A stretch of 53,631 nt of DNA from an uncultured Mucilaginibacter sp. (GTDB taxonomy: Bacteria > Bacteroidota > Bacteroidia > Sphingobacteriales > Sphingobacteriaceae), in assembly GCF_946481715.1 (NCBI RefSeq), contig NZ_CAMLOV010000017.1, positions 1 through 53,631 on the forward strand. Direction: 5' to 3'. The position numbers were made by a program, and so were the translations under genes. Below the pieces are notes generated by a model. That model searched no databases and was not told the origin of the DNA. It saw only the letters and a list, made by a program, of their open reading frames with translations. Of this stretch, positions 8,988-17,274 are shown piece by piece. The number at the start of each line of letters is the position of its first letter. Positions within the stretch are counted from its first letter, which is position 1.

Positions 8988-10178
8988 ATGGATAAGGAAA
9001 TGGAATTGCCGGAGGGTTGGACAAGTTGCAAATTAGGCGAAGTTTGTCAATTTGAATATGGAAAAGGGCTTGTAAAAGGAGATAGAAATGCAACAGGTGA
9101 TTTTGACGTATATGGTTCCAATGGCATAGTTGGAAAACACTCACAATATCTAATTGGACAACCGTGCATTATAATTGGAAGAAAAGGTGCGGCCGGAGTT
9201 GTGCATTTATCGTTAAAGCCCAGTTGGCCTATTGACACTACTTATTTCATAAAGGGTAACGATAAATTCATTCTAAAATTTCTTTATTATCAACTCACTG
9301 TTTTAGGACTTGCTGCACTTGAAACATCAACTGCGATTCCTGGACTAAATAGGAATGACGCTTACGCTAAGTCGGTTGTCTTACCACCCATAAACGAGCA
9401 ACACCAAATCGTAGAAAAAATAGAAGAACTTTTTAGCGAGCTGGATAAAGGGATTGAAAATTTAAAAACCGCGCAGCAGCAGCTTAAAGTTTACCGGCAA
9501 GCAGTTTTAAAATGGGCTTTTGAGGGTAAGCTAACCAATGAGCATGTAAAGGATGGGGAGTTGCCGGAGGGGTGGGAATGGAAAAAGATATCCAATCTTT
9601 GCGATGTGGTCAGAGGTGGCTCACCAAGACCAGCAGGAGATCCAAAGTTCTATGATGGCAATATACCTTTTTTAAAAGTCGCAGATTTAACCAAAGGCGA
9701 TGGCGTTTACTTGTCTACTTTTAAATATACAATAAAGGAAGCTGGCCTAACTAAAACCAGAAAAATAAAGCCTAATACATTATTACTGTCAAATAGTGGT
9801 GCAACATTGGGGGTTCCTAAAATTTGTATAATTGATGCAACAATGAATGACGGAATTGCAGCATTCCTCAATCTTGATATTCGGTCAAATCATTATCTAT
9901 ATTATTTCTGGTTGAGTAAAACTCGGGAGTTGCGGAATATAAATATGGGCGCTGCGCAGCCGAATTTAAATACTGATATAATTAAGGACTATAACATCCC
10001 TTATTGTTCTTTTGAGGAACAACAAATAGTCGTTGACGCTTTAGAAAGCCGCCTAAGTGTTTGCGATAAAATAGAAGAAACCATAAGCACCAACCTGCAG
10101 CAAGCCGAAGCATTAAGGCAAAGTATTTTAAAAAAGGCTTTTGAGGGGAAATTGTTTAAAAGTGAATTACCAAAATAA
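8988..10178 (+). CDS. hsdS: Type I restriction enzyme, DNA specificity subunit
   Basis: 396 aa HsdS with two target-recognition domains: TRD1 about 8-140 (starts LPEGWTSCKLGE) and TRD2 about 193-335 (starts LPEGWEWKKISN). Each is followed by a long conserved helix; the first, about 145-182, ends QAVLKWAFEGKLT and the second ends RQSILKKAFEGKL, so the half-repeat architecture is complete. It determines the bipartite DNA target of methylation and cutting. The recognition domains are visibly more A+T-rich than hsdR or the central conserved region, as expected for exchanged specificity domains. The next gene starts 5 bases after the stop. Confidence 0.93.
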   Translation: MDKEMELPEGWTSCKLGEVCQFEYGKGLVKGDRNATGDFDVYGSNGIVGKHSQYLIGQPCIIIGRKGAAGVVHLSLKPSWPIDTTYFIKGNDKFILKFLYYQLTVLGLAALETSTAIPGLNRNDAYAKSVVLPPINEQHQIVEKIEELFSELDKGIENLKTAQQQLKVYRQAVLKWAFEGKLTNEHVKDGELPEGWEWKKISNLCDVVRGGSPRPAGDPKFYDGNIPFLKVADLTKGDGVYLSTFKYTIKEAGLTKTRKIKPNTLLLSNSGATLGVPKICIIDATMNDGIAAFLNLDIRSNHYLYYFWLSKTRELRNINMGAAQPNLNTDIIKDYNIPYCSFEEQQIVVDALESRLSVCDKIEETISTNLQQAEALRQSILKKAFEGKLFKSELPK

Positions 10179-10183
10179 ATTAT

Positions 10184-11668
10184 ATGGATTTAATTGATAA
10201 AGAATTAGTCAAAATAAATTTCATTGTTAAACAGTTTTCCGATGAACGGGATTCATTGATAAAAATTACCGAAACTATCACCGATAAGCTGAAAAAGGTA
10301 ATCGTTGAGTTGGCTCCTTTTTATTCTTTAGTTTCTTCAAATAGCGTCAGGCAACTTAACCGTTATTCGTTTTCACCAAGAGTAAAAGAGACAGACAGTC
10401 TTGAAGAGAAAATGGTTAGGGGCAATCTTTTTAACAAGGAATTTGAAATTGCTGACGATTTCAATCCACAAGACGGACAGCTGATAAAAACAGTAAAAAA
10501 AGATCTCTTGAAATTAGATGACTTGATTGGCATTAAAATCTTAGCTGATTTAAATACGGATTGCGTTAAAATGCTGGAACTTATTAATTCACCGGAATTT
10601 AAGGAGAAAGCAATTGCCCAGAATATCGAATTATGTAAAGATGACTTGGCTGCCCAACCACAAGTAATGAGAAATGGCTTGAACATTTATAAAATTAAGG
10701 GGACGTATAATAACTATTCTTTTGAATTGCAGATAAAGAGCAAAATAATCTCTGCGTGGGGAGATATGGAGCACGCGATCTTTTATAAAGATTATTCAAT
10801 ATCACCTATTAGAGACACTACGCAATCATCGATGAACCATGTCGGAAAGCTACTATATGATATCGACGATTTTTTAGAAAGTATACGGAGCGCAAATAAA
10901 GATTATCTTAAGAATGCCCAAGCGCTAAGTTTCTTACAGTGGTTTGATATTAAATATACTGAAAGAATTAATGGAAAATTGGGGAAAATTGGATATCGCG
11001 TAGATGGAATTGCTGAATTGCTTTACGCCATCTACGGTCACCTAACAATAGGTGATGAAGCTGCTTCAAAAGACTTACGTTTTGCTCATTTTGAATTAAC
11101 TCCAGCAAATTCCCTGATAGAGAAATATGTGAATCTTCGCAACACAATATACGACTTAAAAATCCTAGAAAGCATAACATTAAGTTGGCTATACGAAAGC
11201 GATTACGATATAACCGCAGAAAATATTGATGAAGTTTTATTAAGTTATTTAAATTTAATAAAGGTGGCTAGTGCACAGTTTCTTTGTGAACTGCATCAAG
11301 GATATGATATAGATGAAATCATCACGCTACTGAATTCCTATCAAACCATTGGATTTAAATACGTACCGAATGAGTCATTTTTACTGAATTTAAATGGTCT
11401 TAATGCGTTCATGGAAGCACGATCGTATCTAAATGATATAGCGGACTCAATAGTTGAAGAAAACCGAATAAATGTTATAATACAAACTGTCTTTATAGAG
11501 ATCTATAAAGGCTCAGTTCATAGATTTATAAGCGAGACGTTGGACGATGATCAAATTGAAAAACTGCACCCTGATCTAATTTTGATTAGAGACAAAATTG
11601 ACAATCGAGCTAAGAAGCTAAAAATTAAGATTTCTGAGGTTTTACAACGTATTATTAATCGTTCTTAA
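10184..11668 (+). CDS. RelA/SpoT-like nucleotide pyrophosphokinase domain protein inside an hsd operon
   Basis: 494 aa, A+T-rich. Residues about 55-205 match a RelA/SpoT synthetase domain: the ATP-side motif R66-x-K68-x3-S72-x3-K76 has the same spacing as Rel enzymes, D113 lies in DLIGIKI, E181-L-Q183 in FELQIKS replaces the usual EIQIRT, and W192/E196-H197/Y201-K202 follow as in WA-x2-EH-x3-YK. Counting back from E181 without gaps, the conserved acceptor-site tyrosine and histidine of the G-Y-x3-H motif are L166 and K170, so the acceptor may not be GTP. Residues 210-494 form an all-helical region I do not recognise. The family makes alarmones or acts as toxSAS toxins. Here it sits between hsdS and the DGQHR gene with gaps of 5 and 10 bases, suggesting a guard or effector role in defence (inference). 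Confidence 0.75.
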   Translation: MDLIDKELVKINFIVKQFSDERDSLIKITETITDKLKKVIVELAPFYSLVSSNSVRQLNRYSFSPRVKETDSLEEKMVRGNLFNKEFEIADDFNPQDGQLIKTVKKDLLKLDDLIGIKILADLNTDCVKMLELINSPEFKEKAIAQNIELCKDDLAAQPQVMRNGLNIYKIKGTYNNYSFELQIKSKIISAWGDMEHAIFYKDYSISPIRDTTQSSMNHVGKLLYDIDDFLESIRSANKDYLKNAQALSFLQWFDIKYTERINGKLGKIGYRVDGIAELLYAIYGHLTIGDEAASKDLRFAHFELTPANSLIEKYVNLRNTIYDLKILESITLSWLYESDYDITAENIDEVLLSYLNLIKVASAQFLCELHQGYDIDEIITLLNSYQTIGFKYVPNESFLLNLNGLNAFMEARSYLNDIADSIVEENRINVIIQTVFIEIYKGSVHRFISETLDDDQIEKLHPDLILIRDKIDNRAKKLKIKISEVLQRIINRS

Positions 11669-11678
11669 ATTAAAAAGT

Positions 11679-12848
11679 ATGAATTTCCAAGTTATAGAAT
11701 ACAATCAAAATAGTCACAAATTTATATCAGCTATTATTCCGTTTAAGTATATAAACAATCATAGTCATGTTTTAATTTATGACAAAGACGAGGGAGGATA
11801 CCAGCGTGAGCCGGATACGCGCCATATTAATAACATAAAGAAATACATTCTAGATACACCAGATTTTTTGTTTCCGACATCAATCATTCTTGGAATTGAC
11901 GAAGAAAACTACGAATCAATTATTAATAGAACGTCTGATCCTATTACAGTTGACCTAAATGACGAAATTTTACCATTATTTAGGATCGTAGATGGGCAGC
12001 ACCGCCTACGAGGTCTCGCCGAGGCATCCCGGGTTAACAATGAAATTTATAATTTACAGCTTAGTGTTGTAATATTATTGACGCCGCATAATGTGAGATC
12101 TTTAGAAATGGAAATTTTTAATACAATTAATTCCAAAAGCAAAAGGATTAAAGTTGATCTTATTCAATTAGCGAGATATGAATACAGAATTTTAGAAAAC
12201 AATGTAGGTGTCTCTGAACTAAACGAACATATTTCAATGCAAATAGCTAATCTGTTAAATGAAGATGATTCAAAAGTTATTTCTGAAGGATTGGAAGTAA
12301 GAAATGTGTGGTACAATGCGATTAAATTTGGGATACACGATGAGCAGAAAGTAGGTATTATTGGAGTAAGTGCGTTCATTGAGTCCCTAAGAGGAATTGT
12401 AAACAAGTACTTACAAAGCAATGACCAATATTTGACTTTAAATGGAGCCGCACTTATTAGTTATTCAAAGGATGCTGCTATCGTTATAAAAGCGTTTATA
12501 AATGATGCTTGGAATAATATAATTTATAAAAAATGGCCAGGAGCATTTAGTTTAAAAAATCAAGAATTAGATTACGATCAAGAAATTAAGGAATTTTACT
12601 ATAATAACAGATCTTACATCCAAAAAACACTTGGAACCAAGTCTTTAAATTACTTACTATCCGATGTTGTCAATCAACTTGGCTTTTCTCAAAGATGCAT
12701 AGGTGTATATCAAGAAATCATAGAAAGATCTCCATTGATAACAAGTGATTGGGAGGTAGGTAGAACATTTAGTGGATACAGTTCTGAATCTGCATTTAAC
12801 AAAGTGACAAAAATAATAAGGAAAGAACTTCCTTTACTCAGAAATTGA
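11679..12848 (+). CDS. DGQHR-domain (DndB-like) protein
   Basis: 389 aa, A+T-rich, with the signature IVDGQHRL (D105-R109). It is preceded by a GGYQREPDTRHINNI stretch (about 39-53) that is characteristic of the DGQHR/DndB family. DndB proteins act with phosphorothioate modification loci as regulators; other members are uncharacterised, and the motif resembles the ParB/Srx nucleotide-binding loop. No dndCDE genes are present here, so it is not part of a Dnd system. It lies 10 bases after the RelA/SpoT-like gene and 4 bases before hsdM and shares the former's base composition, so the two probably arrived together. A role in restraining or triggering the enzyme upstream is inference. Confidence 0.8.
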   Translation: MNFQVIEYNQNSHKFISAIIPFKYINNHSHVLIYDKDEGGYQREPDTRHINNIKKYILDTPDFLFPTSIILGIDEENYESIINRTSDPITVDLNDEILPLFRIVDGQHRLRGLAEASRVNNEIYNLQLSVVILLTPHNVRSLEMEIFNTINSKSKRIKVDLIQLARYEYRILENNVGVSELNEHISMQIANLLNEDDSKVISEGLEVRNVWYNAIKFGIHDEQKVGIIGVSAFIESLRGIVNKYLQSNDQYLTLNGAALISYSKDAAIVIKAFINDAWNNIIYKKWPGAFSLKNQELDYDQEIKEFYYNNRSYIQKTLGTKSLNYLLSDVVNQLGFSQRCIGVYQEIIERSPLITSDWEVGRTFSGYSSESAFNKVTKIIRKELPLLRN

Positions 12849-12852
12849 TCCT

Positions 12853-14334
12853 ATGACATCCTCCGCAATTATATCCAAAGTTTGGTCTTTTTGTAATACC
12901 CTTCGCGATGATGGCGTAAGCTATGGCGATTACCTGGAGCAGCTTACTTACCTCCTCTTTTTAAAAATGGCCGATGAGTACAGCAAGCCGCCGTACAACC
13001 GCCCGCTACCAATCCCCGCCAAATACAACTGGGACAGCCTCACCGAAAAACGTGGGGCCGAGCTGGAGCTACATTATTCGGTATTGCTGCGCGAATTGGG
13101 GCAATATAAAGGTGTGCTGGGACAGATCTTTACCAAGAGCCAAAACAAGATACAGGACCCTGCCAAGCTTTTCCGGCTGATTGATATGATAGACAAGGAA
13201 AGCTGGGTAATGATGGGTACCGATGTAAAAGGCGACATTTACGAAGGCCTGCTGGAAAAGAACGCTGAAGACACCAAAAGCGGTGCCGGGCAGTACTTTA
13301 CTCCACGTGCATTAATAAGCGCTATGGTAGCTTGTATTCGCCCCCAGCCGGGCAAAACCATTGCCGACCCGGCCTGCGGTACAGGAGGTTTCTTTTTGGC
13401 CGCCTACGATTTCATTGCTGATGAAAAGAACTACCAACTGGATAGGGAGCAAAAGCAATTTTTAAAGTACGATACTTTTTTCGGTAACGAGATAGTTGCC
13501 GGTACCCGCCGCATGGCGCTGATGAACCTATTCCTGCACAACATCGGCGATATCGACAGCGATAACAATATTTCACCGGCCGATGCACTGATAGCCCAAA
13601 GCAGCACCACTTACGATTATGTGCTGGCCAACCCGCCATTTGGCAAAAAAAGCAGCCAAACGTTCACCAACGAGGAAGGCGAACAGGAAAAGGAGGACTT
13701 AACCTACAACCGACAGGATTTCTTTGCCACCACCAGCAATAAGCAGCTTAACTTTGTGCAGCATATCCGCACCATGCTTAAAACAACCGGCATGGCAGCG
13801 GTGGTACTACCCGATAACGTTCTGTTTGAAGGAGGTGCCGGAGAGCTCGTTAGAAAGAAGATATTAGAAACTACCGACCTGCACACCATCCTGCGTTTAC
13901 CTACCGGTATATTCTACGCAAATGGCGTTAAAGCCAATGTAGTTTTCTTTGATGCCAAACCATCCGCCAAAGACCCATGGACCAAAGAGATTTGGTACTA
14001 TGATTACCGTACCAATGTTCACCACACCCTCAAAAAGAACCCGCTAAAACTGGACGACCTGCAGGATTTTATCACCTGCTACCAGCCCAATAACCGCCAC
14101 ACCCGCAAAGAAACCTTCAACGCCGAAACCAATCCCGAAGGTCGCTGGAGAAAATATACCTACGAGGAAATCGTCGCCCGTGATAAAACCAGCTTAGACA
14201 TCACCTGGCTGAAAGATAAATCCCTGGCCGACCTTGATAACCTGCCCGATCCGGATGTATTGGCATTGGATATTATGGAGAATCTGGAAGCAGGGCTGGA
14301 GAATTTTAGGTCGATCGTTCGGCAGTTGGGGTAA
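12853..14334 (+). CDS. hsdM: Type I restriction enzyme, methyltransferase subunit
   Basis: 493 aa N6-adenine methyltransferase of a type I R-M complex. N-terminal HsdM helical domain (about 5-125); SAM-binding motif I as ADPACGTGGFF (171-181) and catalytic motif IV NPPF (260-263). GQYFTPR (147-153) is the usual lead-in to the catalytic domain. Base composition returns to the G+C level of hsdR, unlike the two genes before it. It is the last gene of the operon, whereas hsdM normally precedes hsdS. It should work with the hsdS product to protect host DNA. Confidence 0.95.
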   Translation: MTSSAIISKVWSFCNTLRDDGVSYGDYLEQLTYLLFLKMADEYSKPPYNRPLPIPAKYNWDSLTEKRGAELELHYSVLLRELGQYKGVLGQIFTKSQNKIQDPAKLFRLIDMIDKESWVMMGTDVKGDIYEGLLEKNAEDTKSGAGQYFTPRALISAMVACIRPQPGKTIADPACGTGGFFLAAYDFIADEKNYQLDREQKQFLKYDTFFGNEIVAGTRRMALMNLFLHNIGDIDSDNNISPADALIAQSSTTYDYVLANPPFGKKSSQTFTNEEGEQEKEDLTYNRQDFFATTSNKQLNFVQHIRTMLKTTGMAAVVLPDNVLFEGGAGELVRKKILETTDLHTILRLPTGIFYANGVKANVVFFDAKPSAKDPWTKEIWYYDYRTNVHHTLKKNPLKLDDLQDFITCYQPNNRHTRKETFNAETNPEGRWRKYTYEEIVARDKTSLDITWLKDKSLADLDNLPDPDVLALDIMENLEAGLENFRSIVRQLG

Positions 14335-14377
14335 AATTATCCGTTATTTCCGTTTCCTCATAATATCCGTTCCCGAG

Positions 14378-14421
14378 CTTATCGAACAAGATATCTCGTC
14401 GCTGCGCTTCCACCGATATGA
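14378..14421. repeat. Orphan half of a TCATTCCGA-family dispersed repeat
   Basis: About 40 bases closely match the right arm of the element at 38641-38758 (shared AACAAGAT..CTCGTCGCTGCGCTTCC). No left arm is present. It lies just downstream of the hsd operon. Confidence 0.55.
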
Positions 14422-14470
14422 CTTGGGCGGGAAGTTTATGGCATGTGCAGCAGAACCGTTCGGCAATAAA

Positions 14471-14520
14471 CCCGCTTTCTGTACAAGCCGCTTCTATCAG
14501 CGGCTTGTACAGAAAGCGGG
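14471..14520. repeat. Perfect 21-bp hairpin downstream of the hsd operon
   Basis: Arm 14471-14491 (CCCGCTTTCTGTACAAGCCGC, 21 bases, split here as CCCGCTTTCTG + TACAAGCCGC) pairs perfectly with 14500-14520 across an 8-base loop. It is not followed by a T-run, so an intrinsic terminator is unlikely. The rest of 14335-14806 holds only repeats; no gene is seen. Confidence 0.8.
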
Positions 14521-14579
14521 ACCAACCCCAACCGAAGTATCACAACAGTACCTTTTCTGAATAGAAGCAAGGATTAAGA

Positions 14580-14660
14580 GTGGAGAACCAAGTGTTAAGA
14601 ATTAAGAGTCAAGAACCAAGAATCAAGAACGAAGAATTAAGAGCCAGGAACCAGAAAAGA
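14580..14660. repeat. AAGAATTAAGAG-type short repeats
   Basis: Several imperfect copies of AAGAATTAAGAG/CAAGAACCAAGA in tandem in the spacer between hsdM and the next gene. ORFs crossing it are repetitive and not credible. Confidence 0.6.
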
Positions 14661-14806
14661 ACTGCATCGTGTTTGCCTGTCCGTCCTGCATGCTACGCTG
14701 CTGGCAGAAACCGTCCGACAGGATCATCGGCCATTTTTTTTGATATTTCAGGCGCGGCAATGCTAAAAATGTTAGCTTTTCATTTACCTTTGAAAAAAAG
14801 CTTTGA

Positions 14807-15088
14807 ATGATGCAGCAGCTCAAGTCGAAAATATTCCTGCGGGATGAGGCAAAAGCCTGGCTTAACCGGCATAACGGTGCCAGTGAGGTAATTAGGGTAG
14901 TGCCGTCTTATGCACCTGTTGGGCACCAGTGTTACGAACTATATGCCGCTTATGATGAAACCGGCGAAAACCTGGGCAGGGTTTTATTTGATGCGGATGG
15001 TTATTGGATTTACGATGGAAACGACCTGAATGTTATTGAGCAGGAACAGGTAGCGAAATTCATTATCAACTATGTGGAGGTGTTATGA
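14807..15088 (+). CDS. Small hypothetical protein
   Basis: 93 aa soluble protein that I do not recognise. It has a mixed alpha/beta look, with YELYAAYDETGENLGRVLFD in the middle suggesting paired strands. No signal peptide or membrane segment is seen. Starts at 14807 and 14810 (consecutive ATGs) are equally possible. Its stop overlaps the ATG of the next gene (ATGA overlap at 15085-15088), so it is translationally coupled to the Cdd1-like protein and probably works with it. Confidence 0.65.
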   Translation: MMQQLKSKIFLRDEAKAWLNRHNGASEVIRVVPSYAPVGHQCYELYAAYDETGENLGRVLFDADGYWIYDGNDLNVIEQEQVAKFIINYVEVL

Positions 15089-15579
15089 AAAAGAATATCA
15101 ATTACCGATTGACCGAAACAGAAAAGCAACCGCTGAAAGCCCAAAAGATCAGCCAAAAGATGTTACAGGATCATGCTCCGGATGAAGTTGCTGTGCTACT
15201 GAACGCATCGCCGCATCGCGCTAAAGAATTACAAGCGCTTGCAGCGTTTCAAAGCATCCCCTCGTTGGGCATCAACTTCGCAGAAGAACTTATCGGCCAG
15301 GGGTATTATTCCTTAGCCCAGCTTAAAGGGAAAGACGCGGTAGAACTATTTGATGCCTTTGAAAAATTTTGTGGTACCTGGGCCGACCCATGTGTGGAAG
15401 ATTCCTACAGGCTGCTGGCCCATTACATCGAAAACCGGGACGATAGCAAGCGCTGGTGGCATTTTACAGCAGAACGTAAGGCTTACCGCGAACAGCATGG
15501 CTTCCCTGCCAACCGGCCGCAAACGCCCTGGTACGAAGATGAAAAATATCCCAAAATGAATGCCTATAAAAGGGATTAG
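15085..15579 (+). CDS. Cdd1-like helix-hairpin-helix protein
   Basis: 164 aa. The centre (about 48-115) reads as a helix-hairpin-helix unit: a helix, then IPSLGINFAEELIGQGYYSL, where the hairpin is expected, then CGTWADPCVEDSYRLLAHYI. This resembles the Cdd1 ('pathogenicity locus') family, small HhH proteins of unknown role sometimes linked to DNA. The C-terminal W/H-rich tail (WWHFTAERKAYR) is also typical. It overlaps the upstream gene by 4 bases. A DNA-binding role is inference from the fold. Confidence 0.65.
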   Translation: MKKNINYRLTETEKQPLKAQKISQKMLQDHAPDEVAVLLNASPHRAKELQALAAFQSIPSLGINFAEELIGQGYYSLAQLKGKDAVELFDAFEKFCGTWADPCVEDSYRLLAHYIENRDDSKRWWHFTAERKAYREQHGFPANRPQTPWYEDEKYPKMNAYKRD

Positions 15580-15620
15580 GCAATCAAACAGATCAATTAG
15601 CGGCGGACTTTAATAAAACT

Positions 15621-15734
15621 TGACCTATCGAACGAGCGATAGCGGGGAGATATCTTGTTGTTGATGCAAGGCTCGCCGCTATGCATGCCCGCTTTGCAGA
15701 GCTAACAAGACCCTTCGCTATCGCTCAGGATGAC
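15621..15734. repeat. Dispersed inverted-repeat element, copy 1
   Basis: The core at 15653-15710 (begins TCTTGTTGTTGATGCAA and ends GCTAACAAGA) is nearly the same as 38670-38729. Arms CGATAGCG.. and CGCTATCG flank it. It fills most of the spacer between the Cdd1-like gene and the GH26 gene. Confidence 0.7.
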
Positions 15735-15769
15735 AAAAGGAAAATCGTGTTGTTGACGTAGCCCTTCCC

Positions 15770-16810
15770 CTATTTGATCAGCGGGTAAAACATGGTTGGC
15801 TGCTTTACCTTTACCCATGGCAGATCTTTTAAGTTGATCACCTGCGGGTTTTGGTAAGCTTCGAAGCCTTTGCCGGATGGGTCGTGCCAGTACATAAACC
15901 AAGCCCAGCGGGGTTGTTGTTTTAGTATGTCGGCAGAGGGCAGCTCACCAACTTCGCCGAGGGCAATGGGTTTGTTGCCGGCAAGGGCGGTTATCTGCTT
16001 GTAGTTCTCCTGATCGAAACCCTGGGTGTACACGTCGGTAGTGATGATGTCAACCACATCCGCGCCGGGGTAGTACTCGTCCAGCCTGTCAACACCGGGT
16101 TTAAACTCGTTGGTATTAAATACCCATATAAGGTTCTTCAACCCGTGGAAATTTACCAGGCGATCGTACATCATGCGGTACAGCTTGGTGTAGCCATCCT
16201 TGCCTTTCTTTTGGCCCCACCAAAACCAGCCGCCGTTCATTTCGTGGTAGGGGCGCCAAATTACGGGCACTTTGGCATATTGCAGCTGTTTTAAAAACCA
16301 GGCAATTACATCCACCTGCGATTTCCACCGCTCGTTTAGCCGGGTGCCGGGGGTAACCAGCTCTTTCCACTGGCTATCGCTAAGCTTCCCTTGTATCGAC
16401 TCTTTAAAAGTAACCGGCTCGTCTTCGGTTGGCGGTACAGCGTGCCACATCAGGGTAATGATGAAGCCCTCGGCATTGCGTTTGATGGCCTCGTCAACAA
16501 TGTTTTGGCGGTAGTTGATGCCGTCCCAGTCGCCGGGGTAGCTAAAGCCAAAATCCTGCCCAAAAACGGCGGGGTAGTTTTTGGTGATGCGGTACACGGT
16601 ACTTAGCCGGGTAGAGCCCAGCAAGGGTACGCTGTGCTGGCCGCTTAGCGTTTGCTTCCCGCTGATGCTGTTGATATAGCTGTACAGGGCAACAGCCTCC
16701 GGGCTGGCATTAGGGGTTACCAGCGCAGGCGGCGCGGGTTGCTGTGCAAATAAGCGGCAGGCAATAAACATGGCCAGCAGCAGGGCCGTTACGGGTTTTA
16801 AAAAATTCAT
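15770..16810 (-). CDS. Secreted glycoside hydrolase family 26 (beta-mannanase-like)
   Basis: 346 aa. The signal peptide is about residues 1-22 (hydrophobic core, cut near LFAQQ). The mature part is a GH26 TIM barrel: the acid/base motif WRPYHEMNGGWFWWG places E190, and IALGEVG places the nucleophile at E286. WHAVPP near 122-127 and ISGKQTLSGQH near 49 are also typical. Predicted role: hydrolysis of beta-1,4-mannan outside the cytoplasm. It stands alone on its strand, with no SusCD pair adjacent. Confidence 0.92.
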   Translation of the reverse strand: MNFLKPVTALLLAMFIACRLFAQQPAPPALVTPNASPEAVALYSYINSISGKQTLSGQHSVPLLGSTRLSTVYRITKNYPAVFGQDFGFSYPGDWDGINYRQNIVDEAIKRNAEGFIITLMWHAVPPTEDEPVTFKESIQGKLSDSQWKELVTPGTRLNERWKSQVDVIAWFLKQLQYAKVPVIWRPYHEMNGGWFWWGQKKGKDGYTKLYRMMYDRLVNFHGLKNLIWVFNTNEFKPGVDRLDEYYPGADVVDIITTDVYTQGFDQENYKQITALAGNKPIALGEVGELPSADILKQQPRWAWFMYWHDPSGKGFEAYQNPQVINLKDLPWVKVKQPTMFYPLIK

Positions 16811-16970
16811 ATTGGTTAAATTATTGGCGCGCCGGCAAGCCCGGCTTATACGACGTAAAAGTACAAGGGCTGCCCCTGCCGGCTAAACGTTTATGTAAAC
16901 GATGATAGGAAATATGTTAAGGGGGAGGTTGAAGGGCGCAAGGAGTGCGTCTTTTTAAAAGGCATTGGGG

Positions 16971-16992
16971 TTGTTGGCCACAAGGCCAACAA
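16971..16992. repeat. 9-bp hairpin in the GH26-scpA spacer
   Basis: TTGTTGGCC (16971-16979) pairs with GGCCAACAA (16984-16992) across a 4-base loop, with no T-run in either direction. Confidence 0.4.
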
Positions 16993-17100
16993 TGGCGGAA
17001 AAAAGGCAGATTTGTTGATTGCTAAAAACACCCCGGATATGACCGATTTTTCAAAGATTTTTGAAGATTTTCGCCGATTTCCGAAATCGCCAAAACAGCT

Positions 17101-17214
17101 GTACGAAACTGTACGAAGTTGTACGAAACTGTACGAAACTGTGCGAAACTGTACGAATCTCCCCAAAATTTGTACGAACTGTACGAAATTGTACAAACTG
17201 TACGAATCGTACAG
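17101..17214. repeat. GTACGAAACT array, copy 1
   Basis: Six exact-length 10-base units of the GTACGAAACT type (17101-17160), an 11-base interruption, units of 9, 10 and 9 bases, and a terminal palindrome CTGTACGA-A-TCGTACAG (17198-17214). The same order of unit lengths occurs at 49858-49969, so the two are homologous elements rather than chance repeats. Confidence 0.8.
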
Positions 17215-17239
17215 TTAATCCTGAAACAGGTTGTTACTT

Positions 17240-17274
17240 CCCGTCTCAAATCTCATATCTCACATCTCAAATCT
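17240..17274. repeat. Inverted exact copy of part of the 3831-3978 repeat
   Basis: 35 bases starting CCCGTCTCAAATCTC are the exact reverse complement of 3854-3888. It abuts the 3' end of scpA. Confidence 0.8.

Noticed and set aside
11679..12848. Phosphorothioate (Dnd) system based on the DndB-like protein
   Set aside because: No dndA, C, D or E gene lies in the window; the neighbours are hsd genes.
17101..17214. CRISPR-like array
   Set aside because: Units are contiguous 9-11 base repeats without spacers and there are no cas genes.
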